In this document: positions 9,512-18,169 of the stretch, piece by piece
Position numbering within the stretch: position 1 is the first letter of the stretch
Layout: every line of letters begins with the position of its first letter
Assembly: GCF_030646925.1 (NCBI RefSeq)
Contig: NZ_JAUSKL010000078.1
Span: forward strand, 18,978 to 82,977
Direction: 5' to 3'
DNA: 64,000 nt
Origin: Candidatus Binatus sp.
GTDB taxonomy: Bacteria; Desulfobacterota; Binatia; Binatales; Binataceae
Made by a program: the position numbers and the translations under genes
The notes under the pieces: model-generated
The model's input: the letters and a program-made list of their open reading frames with translations, nothing else
Told to the model about the DNA's origin: nothing
Databases searched by the model: none

Positions 9512-10108
9512 TTAAGGTTTTTCCTCCGCCTCGGTGCGAATCACCGCGGCGATGTCGCCGCTCATCCGGGCCAGCGCGCGGCTGTGCGCGGCTGCGAGCA
9601 CCTCGAATCCATCGCCTTGCACGGCCTCGCGCGCGACCGTGCGGCCAGAGTGCGAGTCGCCGCCGGCGGTCTTGCGCACGCTCCACACCGCCTCGAGGAG
9701 CGCTTCCTTGCCGCGAATCGAGTCGAAGCGCTGGACGTCGATCGTGACCCGGTAATCCGGATTGAAGTTCGCAAGCTGCGTCGTCGCGACGTCCGGCGTC
9801 CCGAGCAAGGTGGCCAGATCGCCGGCGACCGTCCGCGCGATACTGTCGTTCAACGGCGCCACCCATCGATTGAACTCTTCGACCTCGACCCGGTTAGGCG
9901 CGACCTGGACCACGATCTGCGGCTGATCGACCGAGGCCGGCACGGACACCGGACCGACCATGACCGCGGCACGCGACGCCGGGCGCCCGTCCGGGATCGC
10001 GGTCGAGTCGAGCGAGTAGTACTGCGACTTGGCTGAAGTGCCGCACCCAGCCAATTCAGCGGTGATTATCACGATCGAAATCAGATGCGCGACACGGCCT
10101 GCCATCAC
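9512..10108 (-). CDS. pqiC: PqiC-like lipoprotein of an MCE transport system
   Basis: Outer-membrane-anchored auxiliary lipoprotein (ABC-type transport auxiliary, DUF330), 198 residues. A signal peptide with lipobox LAGC ends at Cys22; the YYSLDS segment just after the cysteine and GPVSVPASVDQPQIV are typical of PqiC/YmbA. Its ATG overlaps the pqiB stop by 4 bp (10105-10108), and it is the last gene of the pqi operon. In E. coli, PqiC anchors the PqiB needle to the outer membrane; the same role is inferred here from the shared gene order. Confidence 0.85.
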   Translation of the reverse strand: MMAGRVAHLISIVIITAELAGCGTSAKSQYYSLDSTAIPDGRPASRAAVMVGPVSVPASVDQPQIVVQVAPNRVEVEEFNRWVAPLNDSIARTVAGDLATLLGTPDVATTQLANFNPDYRVTIDVQRFDSIRGKEALLEAVWSVRKTAGGDSHSGRTVAREAVQGDGFEVLAAAHSRALARMSGDIAAVIRTEAEEKP

Positions 10109-11694
10109 TTTGCCTCTCCCTTCTTGCCGCGAAGGAGCGCCTCGGGATGGCGCTCGAGAAAGTCTGCGAGCACGCGCAAGGATTGGGCGGCGCGGCTCAC
10201 CTCATCCAGAGTCTGGTCCAGCTTTTCGAGTTGCAGGGAATTCGGCGCGACCAGCGTGTTGGCGTTGTCGAGAGTGCTGTGTGCGCTATCGAGCGCGCCC
10301 CGTGCGCTGGTGAGAGTAAGGTCAAGATCGGCGATCGCTTTGCGGAGTTCGTCGCCGATCTCTTTCAACGGCATCTTGTCGATCTTCGCGATGATGTTCT
10401 CGACGGTCTCCTCGGTCGCCTCGAGCGTGCCCCGAATAGTCGGCAGTTGGACTGGCTGCTGCGACCAATCAACCGTCGCCGGCGGCGCGCCGGGAAAAAA
10501 ATCGAGCGATACGAATGCGGACCCCGTCAGCAGATTGCCCGTGCGGAGCTGCGCGCGGACTCCGTGCGATACCAGCGAGTCGATTAACTTCCGGCGCATC
10601 GACTCGAGGTTCAGCGTCGGACCCAGCTCGAAGATCTTGACGCCGAGCCTCTGCGGGTCCAGCCGGATCGTCACCGGCACCGAAAATTTGAAGGTCTTCA
10701 GATCGATTTGCGCGGTGATATCCGCGACTTCGCCGACTCGAATGCCGCGGAACTCGACCGGCGCTCCCGCCACGAGCCCGCGGACCGAGTCCGTGAAGAT
10801 GAGCTGGTAGGTCTGCGGATTGCGCGGTGGCGGATTGAAGGCCTCAGCCCGGTTGCCGTACAGGGTGAAGGCCGTGTGCTCCTCGGCTGGCGGCTGGACC
10901 ATCACACTCGGCGCGGTCTCGAACGCGATGCCGCCGATCAGGATCGACAACGCCGACTGGGTCTGCACGCTCAGGCCGCTGGCAGTGAGCGAGAGGTCGA
11001 TGCCGCTCGCGTGCCAGAAGCGCGTGTCCCCGTTGACGTATTGGTCGTAGGGCGCCCGCACGAACGCCTTGACGGTCAGAGCTTTCCCGTTCTGATCCAT
11101 GTTGTAAGAAGCGACCTGGCCGACCTGCAATCGGCGAAAGTAGATTGGCGTACCGGTGTCAATCGACCCAAGGTCGGGGGTCTTCAGGACGAAGAAACGG
11201 CCGGGAACTTCGCCTGTGATCACCGGTTGCGTTTCGAGCGCCACGAAGTCGCGCCTGTCCTCTTTCGAGGCGCCGATTTCCATCCCGATGTAAGCGCCCG
11301 AGATGAGGGTGCCCAAACCCGTCACGTTGGCGCCTGATATCCGCGGCTTCACCACCCAGAACTTCGTGTCGTTAACCAGAAATCCTTCCGTCTTGGGCGC
11401 CATCTGCGCGGTGGTTATCACGTGCTTATGATCGTCGGAGAGCTGGATCGCGGTCAGCGTACCGACGTCGACTCCGTTGTAGTGAATCTTGGTTTTGCCA
11501 GCCTCGAGTCCCTCGGCCGTGCGGAACACGATCGTAATCTTCGGACCCTCGCTGAGAATCCTCGTCACCGCGACCCAGGCGCCTACAATCGCCGCCAGGA
11601 CCGGGATGACCCAGACCAGTGAGAATCGGGTTCGCTTCTTGGGCACGGCCCTCGAGTCGGAGACCGGAGGGAGCGGTGGATCGCGATCAGGCAT
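10105..11694 (-). CDS. pqiB: PqiB-like trans-envelope MCE protein
   Basis: Inner-membrane-anchored MCE-domain protein of 529 residues that in E. coli forms a periplasm-spanning lipid tunnel. One N-terminal helix lies at residues 26-46 (FSLVWVIPVLAAIVGAWV). Three MCE repeats follow at about 50-140 (starting GPKITIVFRTAEGLEAG), 165-258 (TPDLGSIDTGTPIYFR) and 290-350 (TDSVRGLVAGAPVEFRG). The C-terminal ~130 residues are helical, as in PqiB (546 residues in E. coli). Its start overlaps the second pqiA gene by 8 bp and its end overlaps pqiC by 4 bp, so translation is probably coupled. Confidence 0.92.
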   Translation of the reverse strand: MPDRDPPLPPVSDSRAVPKKRTRFSLVWVIPVLAAIVGAWVAVTRILSEGPKITIVFRTAEGLEAGKTKIHYNGVDVGTLTAIQLSDDHKHVITTAQMAPKTEGFLVNDTKFWVVKPRISGANVTGLGTLISGAYIGMEIGASKEDRRDFVALETQPVITGEVPGRFFVLKTPDLGSIDTGTPIYFRRLQVGQVASYNMDQNGKALTVKAFVRAPYDQYVNGDTRFWHASGIDLSLTASGLSVQTQSALSILIGGIAFETAPSVMVQPPAEEHTAFTLYGNRAEAFNPPPRNPQTYQLIFTDSVRGLVAGAPVEFRGIRVGEVADITAQIDLKTFKFSVPVTIRLDPQRLGVKIFELGPTLNLESMRRKLIDSLVSHGVRAQLRTGNLLTGSAFVSLDFFPGAPPATVDWSQQPVQLPTIRGTLEATEETVENIIAKIDKMPLKEIGDELRKAIADLDLTLTSARGALDSAHSTLDNANTLVAPNSLQLEKLDQTLDEVSRAAQSLRVLADFLERHPEALLRGKKGEAK

Positions 11695-12403
11695 AACTGA
11701 CCTCGTTTGGATTTGCCTCGTTTGGATTTGCCTCGTTTGAATTTGCCTCGCCCGGATTTGCCTCGTCCGAACTTGGCTCTTTCGAGCTGATGGAATCCCA
11801 GATCAGCCGCGGATCGAAGGCCTCAACCGCAAGCATCGTAAACACTACTACCGCGGCGAAAAAGAAGAGGCCCGGTCCCGGCTCTACCGACATCAACGGT
11901 TGTAGCTGGATCAGGGCCGCGGTGAAGGTATCGACGAACACATCGACCATCGACCAGCGCCCGATAAACTCGACCATCCGGTACATGCGGATGCGCTGCG
12001 CATTGTTGTGGACCGAGCCCCGCTGCACCGTGATCAGCAAGTACATCAGCGCCAGGATTTTCGCGCTCGGTATCATGATGCTGGCGATGAGCACGATCAG
12101 CGACAGCGGCCATCCGGTCGGCGACCATAGCAGCACCACGCCTTGCATGATGGTGTCCGATTCGGCGCCGGCCGCGGTGGTAGTCGTCAACACCGGAAGG
12201 ACGTTAGCCGGGATGTAACAGATCGCCGCGGCAATCAGGTAGGCCCAGGTGCGCTGGAGGCTGTCGTGCTTTCGGAACGATAGCTCCTCGGCGCAGCGTG
12301 GGCATCGTCCTTCCACCTCTCCAGCCGCTGGACGCGATAGCAGGCCGCAGGTTTCGCAGCTTTGCAGACCGTGCTGCATCGCAGTCGGGGCGGCCCCGCT
12401 CAC
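11687..12403 (-). CDS. pqiA: PqiA-domain membrane protein (second half of a split PqiA)
   Basis: Single PqiA-domain inner-membrane protein, 238 residues. A zinc ribbon CETCG...CPRCA opens the protein, followed by four predicted helices and the family motif RMVEFIGRWSMVDVFVD. E. coli PqiA carries two such domains in one chain; here they are two overlapping genes (4 bp, 12400-12403). The extreme C-terminus is an oddity: a pentapeptide tract of the NPNEA type encoded by a tandem 15-bp repeat, ending inside the start of pqiB. The tail is probably cytosolic and dispensable, but this is inference. Confidence 0.9.
   Translation of the reverse strand: MSGAAPTAMQHGLQSCETCGLLSRPAAGEVEGRCPRCAEELSFRKHDSLQRTWAYLIAAAICYIPANVLPVLTTTTAAGAESDTIMQGVVLLWSPTGWPLSLIVLIASIMIPSAKILALMYLLITVQRGSVHNNAQRIRMYRMVEFIGRWSMVDVFVDTFTAALIQLQPLMSVEPGPGLFFFAAVVVFTMLAVEAFDPRLIWDSISSKEPSSDEANPGEANSNEANPNEANPNEVSYA
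11701..11775 (-). repeat. Tandem 15-bp repeat at the 3' end of pqiA
   Basis: Five consecutive 15-bp units (plus-strand consensus CCTCGTTTGGATTTG; units begin at 11701, 11716, 11731, 11746 and 11761). The three units nearest pqiB are nearly identical; the last two have diverged. They encode repeated Asn-Pro-Asn-Glu-Ala-like pentapeptides and lie 7 bp from the pqiB start codon, so copy-number change would keep the frame. Confidence 0.9.
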
Positions 12404-13074
12404 GACGCTTCTCCGGCGATTCGATCAAGGGCGGCGTCGCGTCGAGCGTCCTCATCCGCCCACTGGATCCGGTCCCACACCTCTTTTGGATCGAAGCTGG
12501 CCTGGATTCCAGCCAGCAGAAAAACCAGCACGCCGAGCGTAAACAGCGCCACGCCCGGGATGACAGTCGCGTAGTCCGCGATTTTGATCAGGGCAACCAG
12601 CACGCCGAGCAGCATGACTTCGATCATACTCCAGGTGCGGGTAGTCGGATGATGACGGAGCAGAGTCCCGATCCACCGCGGCGGCCGTTCTCGACGTGCC
12701 TCGAGCACGATCGCCAGCATGAAGGCTATCTGCAGCGCAGGCGCGATGACCGCGGTGATGAGCACCAGCACCCCAACGATGCGCGGCCCTTCGCGCCAGA
12801 GATGCATCGCGCCTTCCAGCACCGTGGTCGATGCGCCGCGTCCGACGGCGCTGATGCCGAGCATCGGAACCGAGTTCGCGACCACGTACAGCATCGCGGC
12901 CGCAAGCGTTAGCGCAAACGTCCGGTTGAGCGAATCCTCACGACGACGCCATAGCTCCTTATGGCAGCGCGGGCATCGTGCCGATGCGCCCGGCTCAAGA
13001 TCCGGCAAGCGCTGCAGAAGGTCGCAGTGCAGGCACGCTATTACCGCCGGGTCGTTAAGGGGCTGATTGTACAT
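12400..13074 (-). CDS. pqiA: PqiA-domain membrane protein (first half of a split PqiA)
   Basis: First gene of the pqi operon, 224 residues. The N-terminal zinc ribbon is CLHCDLLQR...CPRCHKELW, followed by four predicted helices, with NSVPMLGI in the first loop and TTRTWSMIEVMLLGVLVALIKIADY in the conserved C-terminal block. It corresponds to one of the two PqiA modules. The order pqiA-pqiA-pqiB-pqiC with overlaps at every junction argues for a single transcript from upstream of 13074. PqiA proteins are thought to hand lipids to or from the PqiB tunnel at the inner membrane. Confidence 0.9.
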   Translation of the reverse strand: MYNQPLNDPAVIACLHCDLLQRLPDLEPGASARCPRCHKELWRRREDSLNRTFALTLAAAMLYVVANSVPMLGISAVGRGASTTVLEGAMHLWREGPRIVGVLVLITAVIAPALQIAFMLAIVLEARRERPPRWIGTLLRHHPTTRTWSMIEVMLLGVLVALIKIADYATVIPGVALFTLGVLVFLLAGIQASFDPKEVWDRIQWADEDARRDAALDRIAGEAS

Positions 13075-13246
13075 TGGCTATTCGATATCGATGTAAGGCT
13101 TATGGTTCGCGCTGATATCTCGCCGAACGTGTCGGTGCAGGTTGCCTGTCATCGGCGCGGATGTTCAGGCTTCTGCGGCTTATCGGTCCGCGTAAGTGGA
13201 TCTTCCACATCTTAACCAAGCATCCGCGGTTCGTAGGACTGGCAAG

Positions 13247-14011
13247 TCATTTGGAAACCAGAACTTTGCCGGTGGTGCTGTCGATGTTGAACAACCAGAA
13301 GGCCGTCACGTCTTCCTGCAGCACCATCGCGACCATGCCGACCCCGGGTGAAAAAAAGTTGTAGCCGGTGTTCTGCGTATGAGCCGGACCGACTTTGCCC
13401 TCGCAATAAACTCGAAACAGGACCGCAGGAAAAGTACCGGCGGGCACTGTGACCTGGTAGGTGCCTATGTAAGTGTAAGTGCCATTTACCGACCCCGAGT
13501 ACTTCTGGTCTGATGGATCGTCGAGATAGTTGACCGAGATTTGCTGCGAGTAGGTCCTGGTCTCTCCCGGTTGCATGCCCTTGGGCACGAACGGATTGGC
13601 TGGTGTGGTCACGACCACGACGCCCTCGCCCGCATCGGTCAGCGCAGGCATCACGATGTCGCCCCCCGCCGTCTGGCGCAGAAAGCCCGCGAGCGACGGC
13701 GACAGCTGAAACCGCCATGCCGATCTCCCACCCGGGCGGCGCGATTTCACTAGTCCCAGCGATTGCGTTTTGCCGGTGTTCGGACCGGCGGTCACCTGGT
13801 AAGTCGGCGCACTGTTCTGCAGCGGAAAATAAATCGAGGGATTATCGATCGGCACACTGGGCAACGCATTACCCACGACGCCTGGACCCAGTTGGGCCGT
13901 TATCTTCTGTTGATCATCGGGCGGTAGCGGCAGGACGACGCCCTGCGCACGCGCCATTCCCGCGGCCAACAAGACAACGCCTATCGTTAAGGCTGCAAGC
14001 GACTTTACCAT
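13247..14011 (-). CDS. Exported protein of unknown function
   Basis: I do not recognise the family. It has 254 residues with a clear Sec signal peptide, MVKSLAALTIGVVLLAAGMARA, cleaved about residue 22. The mature part is rich in Val, Thr, Pro and Gly, with no cysteine pair. The C-terminal half reads like a beta sandwich: TYSQQISVNYLDDPSDQKYSG, YTYIGTYQVTVPAGTFPAVLFR, GPAHTQNTGYNFFSPGVGMVAM. A periplasmic or surface beta-rich protein is the most that can be said. It stands alone between the pqi operon and the outer-membrane barrel gene, all on the minus strand. Confidence 0.75.
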   Translation of the reverse strand: MVKSLAALTIGVVLLAAGMARAQGVVLPLPPDDQQKITAQLGPGVVGNALPSVPIDNPSIYFPLQNSAPTYQVTAGPNTGKTQSLGLVKSRRPGGRSAWRFQLSPSLAGFLRQTAGGDIVMPALTDAGEGVVVVTTPANPFVPKGMQPGETRTYSQQISVNYLDDPSDQKYSGSVNGTYTYIGTYQVTVPAGTFPAVLFRVYCEGKVGPAHTQNTGYNFFSPGVGMVAMVLQEDVTAFWLFNIDSTTGKVLVSK

Positions 14012-14394
14012 CGATCTCCTCCATGCTCGGTCATGCCTGTTTCCGTTTTCGATTTCAACTAAGCCACAGGAAGAACGGTTTGCAATTCCTTCTGCTTGCC
14101 GATCTTGTCCAGCGCGGCAACTCAGGGCATTACCTGATCGAACTTAGGGCGCTAACGGCAAAGTAGGTCAGTATCCCTGGCGCGGTGAACTAGCAAGCAA
14201 TCCATCACTCTCACCTATCTCGTCGCTAGCAGCAGATCGCGCGGCATACTCCGATACCTCTCCCGTTACTTTACGGAAGAGGATGCCCGCCGGCCCTGCG
14301 GCGGGTAGGTGAGGGTGCGGGATCGCTTGCTGACGCACCTTCGCTCGATTGCTTTCGATTTCAGCCGGCACCGAGATAAGAATGGACACGGACC
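14012..14394. other. 383-bp intergenic region with hairpin and repeat-like GC clusters
   Basis: No supported gene. A hairpin lies at about 14251-14276 (CCTCT...AGAGG with CCGT/ACGG inside). A GC-rich CGCCGGCCCTGCGGCG stretch and GGTAGGTGAGGGTGCGGG follow at 14286-14325. The composition resembles dispersed intergenic repeats, but no second copy was found in this window. Confidence 0.4.
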
Positions 14395-15675
14395 TCAGAA
14401 CGGATAATTGATGCCCGAGAAAACTGCGGCGCCCTCGCCGCCCCATCCGACGTCGACGTATCCCACCACGAATGGCTCCGCGATTCCGCGGATGCCGATA
14501 CCGCCAACCGGATGCAAATCATTGAACGGGTTGTAGCTCATGTCGTGACCGACGCGGCCGGCTTCGGCGAACGGCGCCAGTTCGAGGATGCCGTGCGTGC
14601 CGAATACTTTTCGGTCCCAGACCCGGGTGCGCATCTCGAGATTCATCACGAACAGATTGTTGTCGATGAATCGTCCCGTGCCGTAGCCGCGCAGAGTTTC
14701 CTGATCGGTGAGCAAACTTTCGTCGCCGCCGAGACGCGCGGCCGACCAGAAGGGCATCTCGTTGCCGGCGGGTTGCCATTCGGTAAAGACGTGCCCGGCG
14801 AAAGTGATGCGATTGCCGACGGTTAGATAGCGCCGCATTTCGCCGCCGAAGCGATTGTAGGAAATCGAGCTCATGAAGCGCCGATCCGCGATTCCATAAT
14901 AGACGCGCGCGAGTCCGCCCGAGCGCGGGATATCCACCGAATCGCGCGTGTCGTACTGAATCATCGCCTGGGTCAGTACTTCGGTGCCGCCGTTGATGCC
15001 TTTTTGATGCGGGAAGATTTGCGTGATGTCGGGGACGCTGTTGAAGCCGCCTTCCTGGATCCGCAAATATTTTGGCCGTTCCATCACCGAGATTTGCAAC
15101 TGCTCGCTTAGGTTGAGGCCGACGGTAGCCATCCCGAAAACCTGCTCGGTGGTGTAGTTGGTCTGATTGCCTTCGGCTGAATGGTTGCCCAAGCCGTAAA
15201 AGCGCTCGGTCGGGTCGCGCTCGAAATAGAACCGCCCCTCGAACGACCACCAGTGCTTGTGCTCGCGACCGGTCTGATAATCAAGATCGACTTTGCGCGC
15301 GATCTTCACTTGCGCGCCGGCGACGACATACCACTGCGTATCCGCCGACGGATACGACAGATAACGAAAGCTGCCACCCGGTCCGAGCGTACTGTTGGCA
15401 TTGATGTCGGGCGCAAAGATGCTGGTGATCTCGTCGTGATTGTCGGTGTTGAGCCACACCGGGAGGATGCCGTAGGTCACGCCGCCGTTAGGATCAGTGG
15501 TGACTTCGGGGACCGGAATGAAGGGCCACGAGCCGGGGTCTTTCGCCTTGAAGGAATGGTAATCGTACTGTGGCCAGCTCCACGTGCTGGGATCCATCAG
15601 TTGGAACGCATTCGCGCTCGCGCAAGCGAGTAACAGGAGAGCGATCAGCGAAATCGAACCGACAATCCGGCGCAT
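14395..15675 (-). CDS. BamA/TamA-family outer-membrane beta-barrel protein
   Basis: Surface-antigen (D15)-like outer-membrane barrel of 426 residues without visible POTRA domains. A signal peptide MRRIVGSISLIALLLLACASA ends at about residue 21. The body alternates beta-strand patterns: a strand-rich region from about 95, TRDSVDIPRSGGLARVYYG with the typical surface-antigen turn, LGGDESLRGYG-like LGGDESLLTDQETLRGYGTGRF, and a C-terminal aromatic residue in SGINYPF. These match the Bac_surface_Ag family, including the RGY motif. Being far shorter than BamA (~800) it is probably a barrel-only relative, perhaps in lipid or protein export. An independent minus-strand gene. Confidence 0.8.
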   Translation of the reverse strand: MRRIVGSISLIALLLLACASANAFQLMDPSTWSWPQYDYHSFKAKDPGSWPFIPVPEVTTDPNGGVTYGILPVWLNTDNHDEITSIFAPDINANSTLGPGGSFRYLSYPSADTQWYVVAGAQVKIARKVDLDYQTGREHKHWWSFEGRFYFERDPTERFYGLGNHSAEGNQTNYTTEQVFGMATVGLNLSEQLQISVMERPKYLRIQEGGFNSVPDITQIFPHQKGINGGTEVLTQAMIQYDTRDSVDIPRSGGLARVYYGIADRRFMSSISYNRFGGEMRRYLTVGNRITFAGHVFTEWQPAGNEMPFWSAARLGGDESLLTDQETLRGYGTGRFIDNNLFVMNLEMRTRVWDRKVFGTHGILELAPFAEAGRVGHDMSYNPFNDLHPVGGIGIRGIAEPFVVGYVDVGWGGEGAAVFSGINYPF

Positions 15676-16055
15676 CGTGAATTTTTTCCGCGAATCCTTC
15701 GCTACCGTTCAACCGTCGAAAATACCATCATCCCCACTCCAGGTAACGAGGGGAAGCGATCGAAGATAAGCAAAGCTGACAGGCTTAATCGACGCGATCA
15801 ACCCCGTGCGCCTGGCGCAAGATCGAGCGGTTCTTTGGGCGCTGTTTGGAGTCGATCGGCGGACGGTTCAGTCGTTTCAATTTGACAAGTCTGCAATGGG
15901 TTCGTGCGGTCCGCTTTTCGGCAGCGCCGCAAATGTGCAAGGATTCGGCTGAACCTGCCCAACTGAGCGTTGCGCGGTGAGCCGAGATCGCGGGCTCGCA
16001 TGATTTGGCGCGCAACGAAGCGGGCATATTTCATTTCCACGGAGGACTTAAGCCA
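15676..16055. other. 380-bp divergent intergenic region
   Basis: Separates the minus-strand barrel gene from the plus-strand ThDP enzyme gene and must hold both promoters. A perfect TTGACA occurs at 15882-15887 on the plus strand, without a convincing -10 at normal spacing. Short open frames here lack codon-usage or start-site support. Confidence 0.4.
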
Positions 16056-17750
16056 ATGGCAAAAGCTGACGGCGGCGAATTGATCGCGCGCGTGATGCGG
16101 GAGAATGGCGTTAAATATTGTTTCGCGATCAACGGCGGGCATCTATTCCCGATCCTCGGCCAGTTGCGCAATCACGACATCAAGCTGATCCACATGCGCC
16201 ACGAGCAGGCGACCGCATACGCCGCCGACGCCTACGCGCGCACCTCGGGCAACGTGGGAGTATGCATGGTGACCGCCGGATGCGGGCTGACCAACGCGGT
16301 GACGGGACTCTGCGTCGCGGGTCTGACCGGCAGTGCCGTGGTGTGCATCTCGGGACAGCATCCGAACACCGAGGACCATCTTGGATCGTTCCAGGAGGCA
16401 TACGGTTCGGAGGTGGTCGATAGCTTTTCGAAATTCACCAAGCGCGTGACGGACTGGTCCACGATCCAGTTCGACCTCCGCTCGGCGTTCCGCGAGGCGA
16501 TCTCGCCGCCGCAGGGCGTTGCGCTGTTCGAGATTCCGCAAAACATCCTCTATCACGGCGACGAAGACGGCCGTCAGCGCAAGGGCGCGCGCGGCTTCAC
16601 GGTCGATGACGTGCGATCGGCGGGCGACCCGGCGAAGATCGATCGCGCGATCGAGATGCTGGTCGCGGCGGAACGTCCGCTGATTGCGGGCGGCGACGGA
16701 CTCTTCTGGTCGCAGGCGGGCGACGAGATGCGCGAGTTCGTCGAACTGACGAATATCCCGGTGTACGCGCGCCGCGCGGGACAAGGCGTCGTCTCGGAAG
16801 AGCATCGGCTGGCGATTCGCGGCGCATTCAAGAAGCCGTTCACCGGCAACGCCGACGTGATACTCGCGATCGGATTCCGCTACTGGAGCGGCGAGCATTT
16901 CGGACAGCCGCCGACCTGGACCGATAAAGCCAAGTATATCCAGGTCGATCCGACGCCTACGCGGATCGGATGGCAAGTCAACGCGGATTTGCCGATGGTC
17001 GGCGATCCGAAGATCGTGCTGCGCCAGATGATCAACCGCATCAAGGAGCTGAAGCTCGATTTCTCGAAGAACAAGACTTCGCCGTGGGTGAAGGAAGTTT
17101 GGGAAACACGCCAGCGCTTCGACAATCAGATCAAGGACCAGAATCAAAAGGTCGCGAAGAATACGCCGATTCATCCGGCGCGCCTCTGCGAGGATCTGAT
17201 CACGGTGCTCGACAAGGACGCGACCACGATTATCGACAGCTTCACGCTGTCGGGATGGATGAGCCGCGCGTTCACCTGCCGCTTCATGGGACAGGTGGTC
17301 GATGCGGGCCCGCTCGCGCCGGTGGGACACGGCGTCGGGATGGGAATCGGCGCGCAACTCGCGCGGCCGGGAAAACAGGTCGTCGTGATCAGCGGCGACG
17401 GCGGCCTCGGCATCGGCGGCTTCGACATGGAAACGGCGGCGCGCTACAAGCTGCCGGTGCTTACCGTGCTGTGGAACAACAGTTCGTGGGGCCCGAACTT
17501 CGATCAGATGCCGGGGCTCAAGGGGCGGACCGATCCATTCAACATGATCCCGAATATCCGCTACGACAAAATGTTCGCCGAGATGGGATGCCATGGCGAG
17601 CATATCGAGACGCCGGAGCAGATCATTCCGGCGCTCGAGCGCGCGTTCAAATCTGGCAAGCCGGCGATGATCAACGTCGTCGGCGACGTGAGTATCGGCA
17701 ACGCGACGCTCGGCGGCAATCTGCTGGGCTCGACGGGGGCCAAGGGCTAG
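16056..17750 (+). CDS. Thiamine-diphosphate-dependent enzyme, acetolactate synthase/2-hydroxyacyl-CoA lyase superfamily
   Basis: ThDP enzyme of 564 residues. ATG 16056 is chosen because GGAGG sits 10 bp upstream (16041-16045); the frame is open for 17 more codons. The Pyr domain holds the catalytic Glu50 in HMRHEQATAYAADAYAR. The PP domain holds the ThDP/Mg motif GDGGLGIGG at ~447 with the closing NN in LTVLWNNSSWG. The middle domain (~190-330) has VGDPKIVLRQM near its end. Order and length match the POX/ALS/oxalyl-CoA decarboxylase group. The substrate is uncertain: no CoA-binding gene neighbour and no ilvN small subunit lies nearby, arguing against a housekeeping acetolactate synthase. Followed by a strong terminator. 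Confidence 0.87.
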   Translation: MAKADGGELIARVMRENGVKYCFAINGGHLFPILGQLRNHDIKLIHMRHEQATAYAADAYARTSGNVGVCMVTAGCGLTNAVTGLCVAGLTGSAVVCISGQHPNTEDHLGSFQEAYGSEVVDSFSKFTKRVTDWSTIQFDLRSAFREAISPPQGVALFEIPQNILYHGDEDGRQRKGARGFTVDDVRSAGDPAKIDRAIEMLVAAERPLIAGGDGLFWSQAGDEMREFVELTNIPVYARRAGQGVVSEEHRLAIRGAFKKPFTGNADVILAIGFRYWSGEHFGQPPTWTDKAKYIQVDPTPTRIGWQVNADLPMVGDPKIVLRQMINRIKELKLDFSKNKTSPWVKEVWETRQRFDNQIKDQNQKVAKNTPIHPARLCEDLITVLDKDATTIIDSFTLSGWMSRAFTCRFMGQVVDAGPLAPVGHGVGMGIGAQLARPGKQVVVISGDGGLGIGGFDMETAARYKLPVLTVLWNNSSWGPNFDQMPGLKGRTDPFNMIPNIRYDKMFAEMGCHGEHIETPEQIIPALERAFKSGKPAMINVVGDVSIGNATLGGNLLGSTGAKG

Positions 17751-17775
17751 GCGCGATTCAGTAATCCGTCCGATG

Positions 17776-17816
17776 AGGCGGGATGCGCGAGCGATCGCGC
17801 GTCCCGCCTTTGTTTT
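17776..17816 (+). terminator. Intrinsic terminator after the ThDP enzyme gene
   Basis: Stem arms AGGCGGGA (17776-17783) and TCCCGCCT (17802-17809) are extended inward by CGCGA/TCGCG around a GCGA loop, giving about 15 bp. The T-rich tract TTGTTTT follows. It lies 26 bp after the stop and may serve the convergent gene at 17855 too. Confidence 0.85.
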
Positions 17817-17854
17817 GAGGCGATGCAAAAGTGATCGCGAGAGTGCGCGCGCGA

Positions 17855-18169
17855 TCACTCGTTCAGTTGGCGGAGTATCACGCGCGCTTTGAGCAGGTTC
17901 TGTTCGGCGGACTTGTAATCGCCGGCCTTGATCGAGTCCTCGGCCTGCTGATCGAGATTGCGCGCGTCGAAGAGCATCTTGCGCTTGGCGGGCTCGGTCG
18001 GTCCCGCATCGCGGACGTGAGCGAGTTCGAGGGAAACGAGTTTTTCGAGCTTGACGAGATCGGGCGGCATCGGCGACGCGACCAGGTAGTCCGTGGCGCC
18101 GCGCAGGAGCAATCCAAGCATCGCGAACGCGAGCATGAGCGCGAGTGGCGGCGGGTTCCGTGAGCGCAT
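17855..18169 (-). CDS. Small membrane-anchored or exported protein of unknown function
   Basis: 104 residues, family not recognised. An N-terminal hydrophobic segment (PPLALMLAFAMLGLLLRGA, residues 6-24) is followed by an entirely helical, charged part ending DYKSAEQNLLKARVILRQLNE. The helix pair around AEDSIKAGDYKSAEQNL resembles a single TPR-like hairpin. An uncleaved anchor or a signal peptide are both possible. It converges with the ThDP enzyme gene, and its promoter would lie in the intergenic region that holds the parS-like site. Confidence 0.6.
   Translation of the reverse strand: MRSRNPPPLALMLAFAMLGLLLRGATDYLVASPMPPDLVKLEKLVSLELAHVRDAGPTEPAKRKMLFDARNLDQQAEDSIKAGDYKSAEQNLLKARVILRQLNE

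Noticed and set aside
16056..17750. Housekeeping acetolactate synthase large subunit (ilvB)
   Set aside because: No ilvN or ilvC neighbour, and the sequence is not specifically ALS-like; kept as a generic ThDP enzyme.
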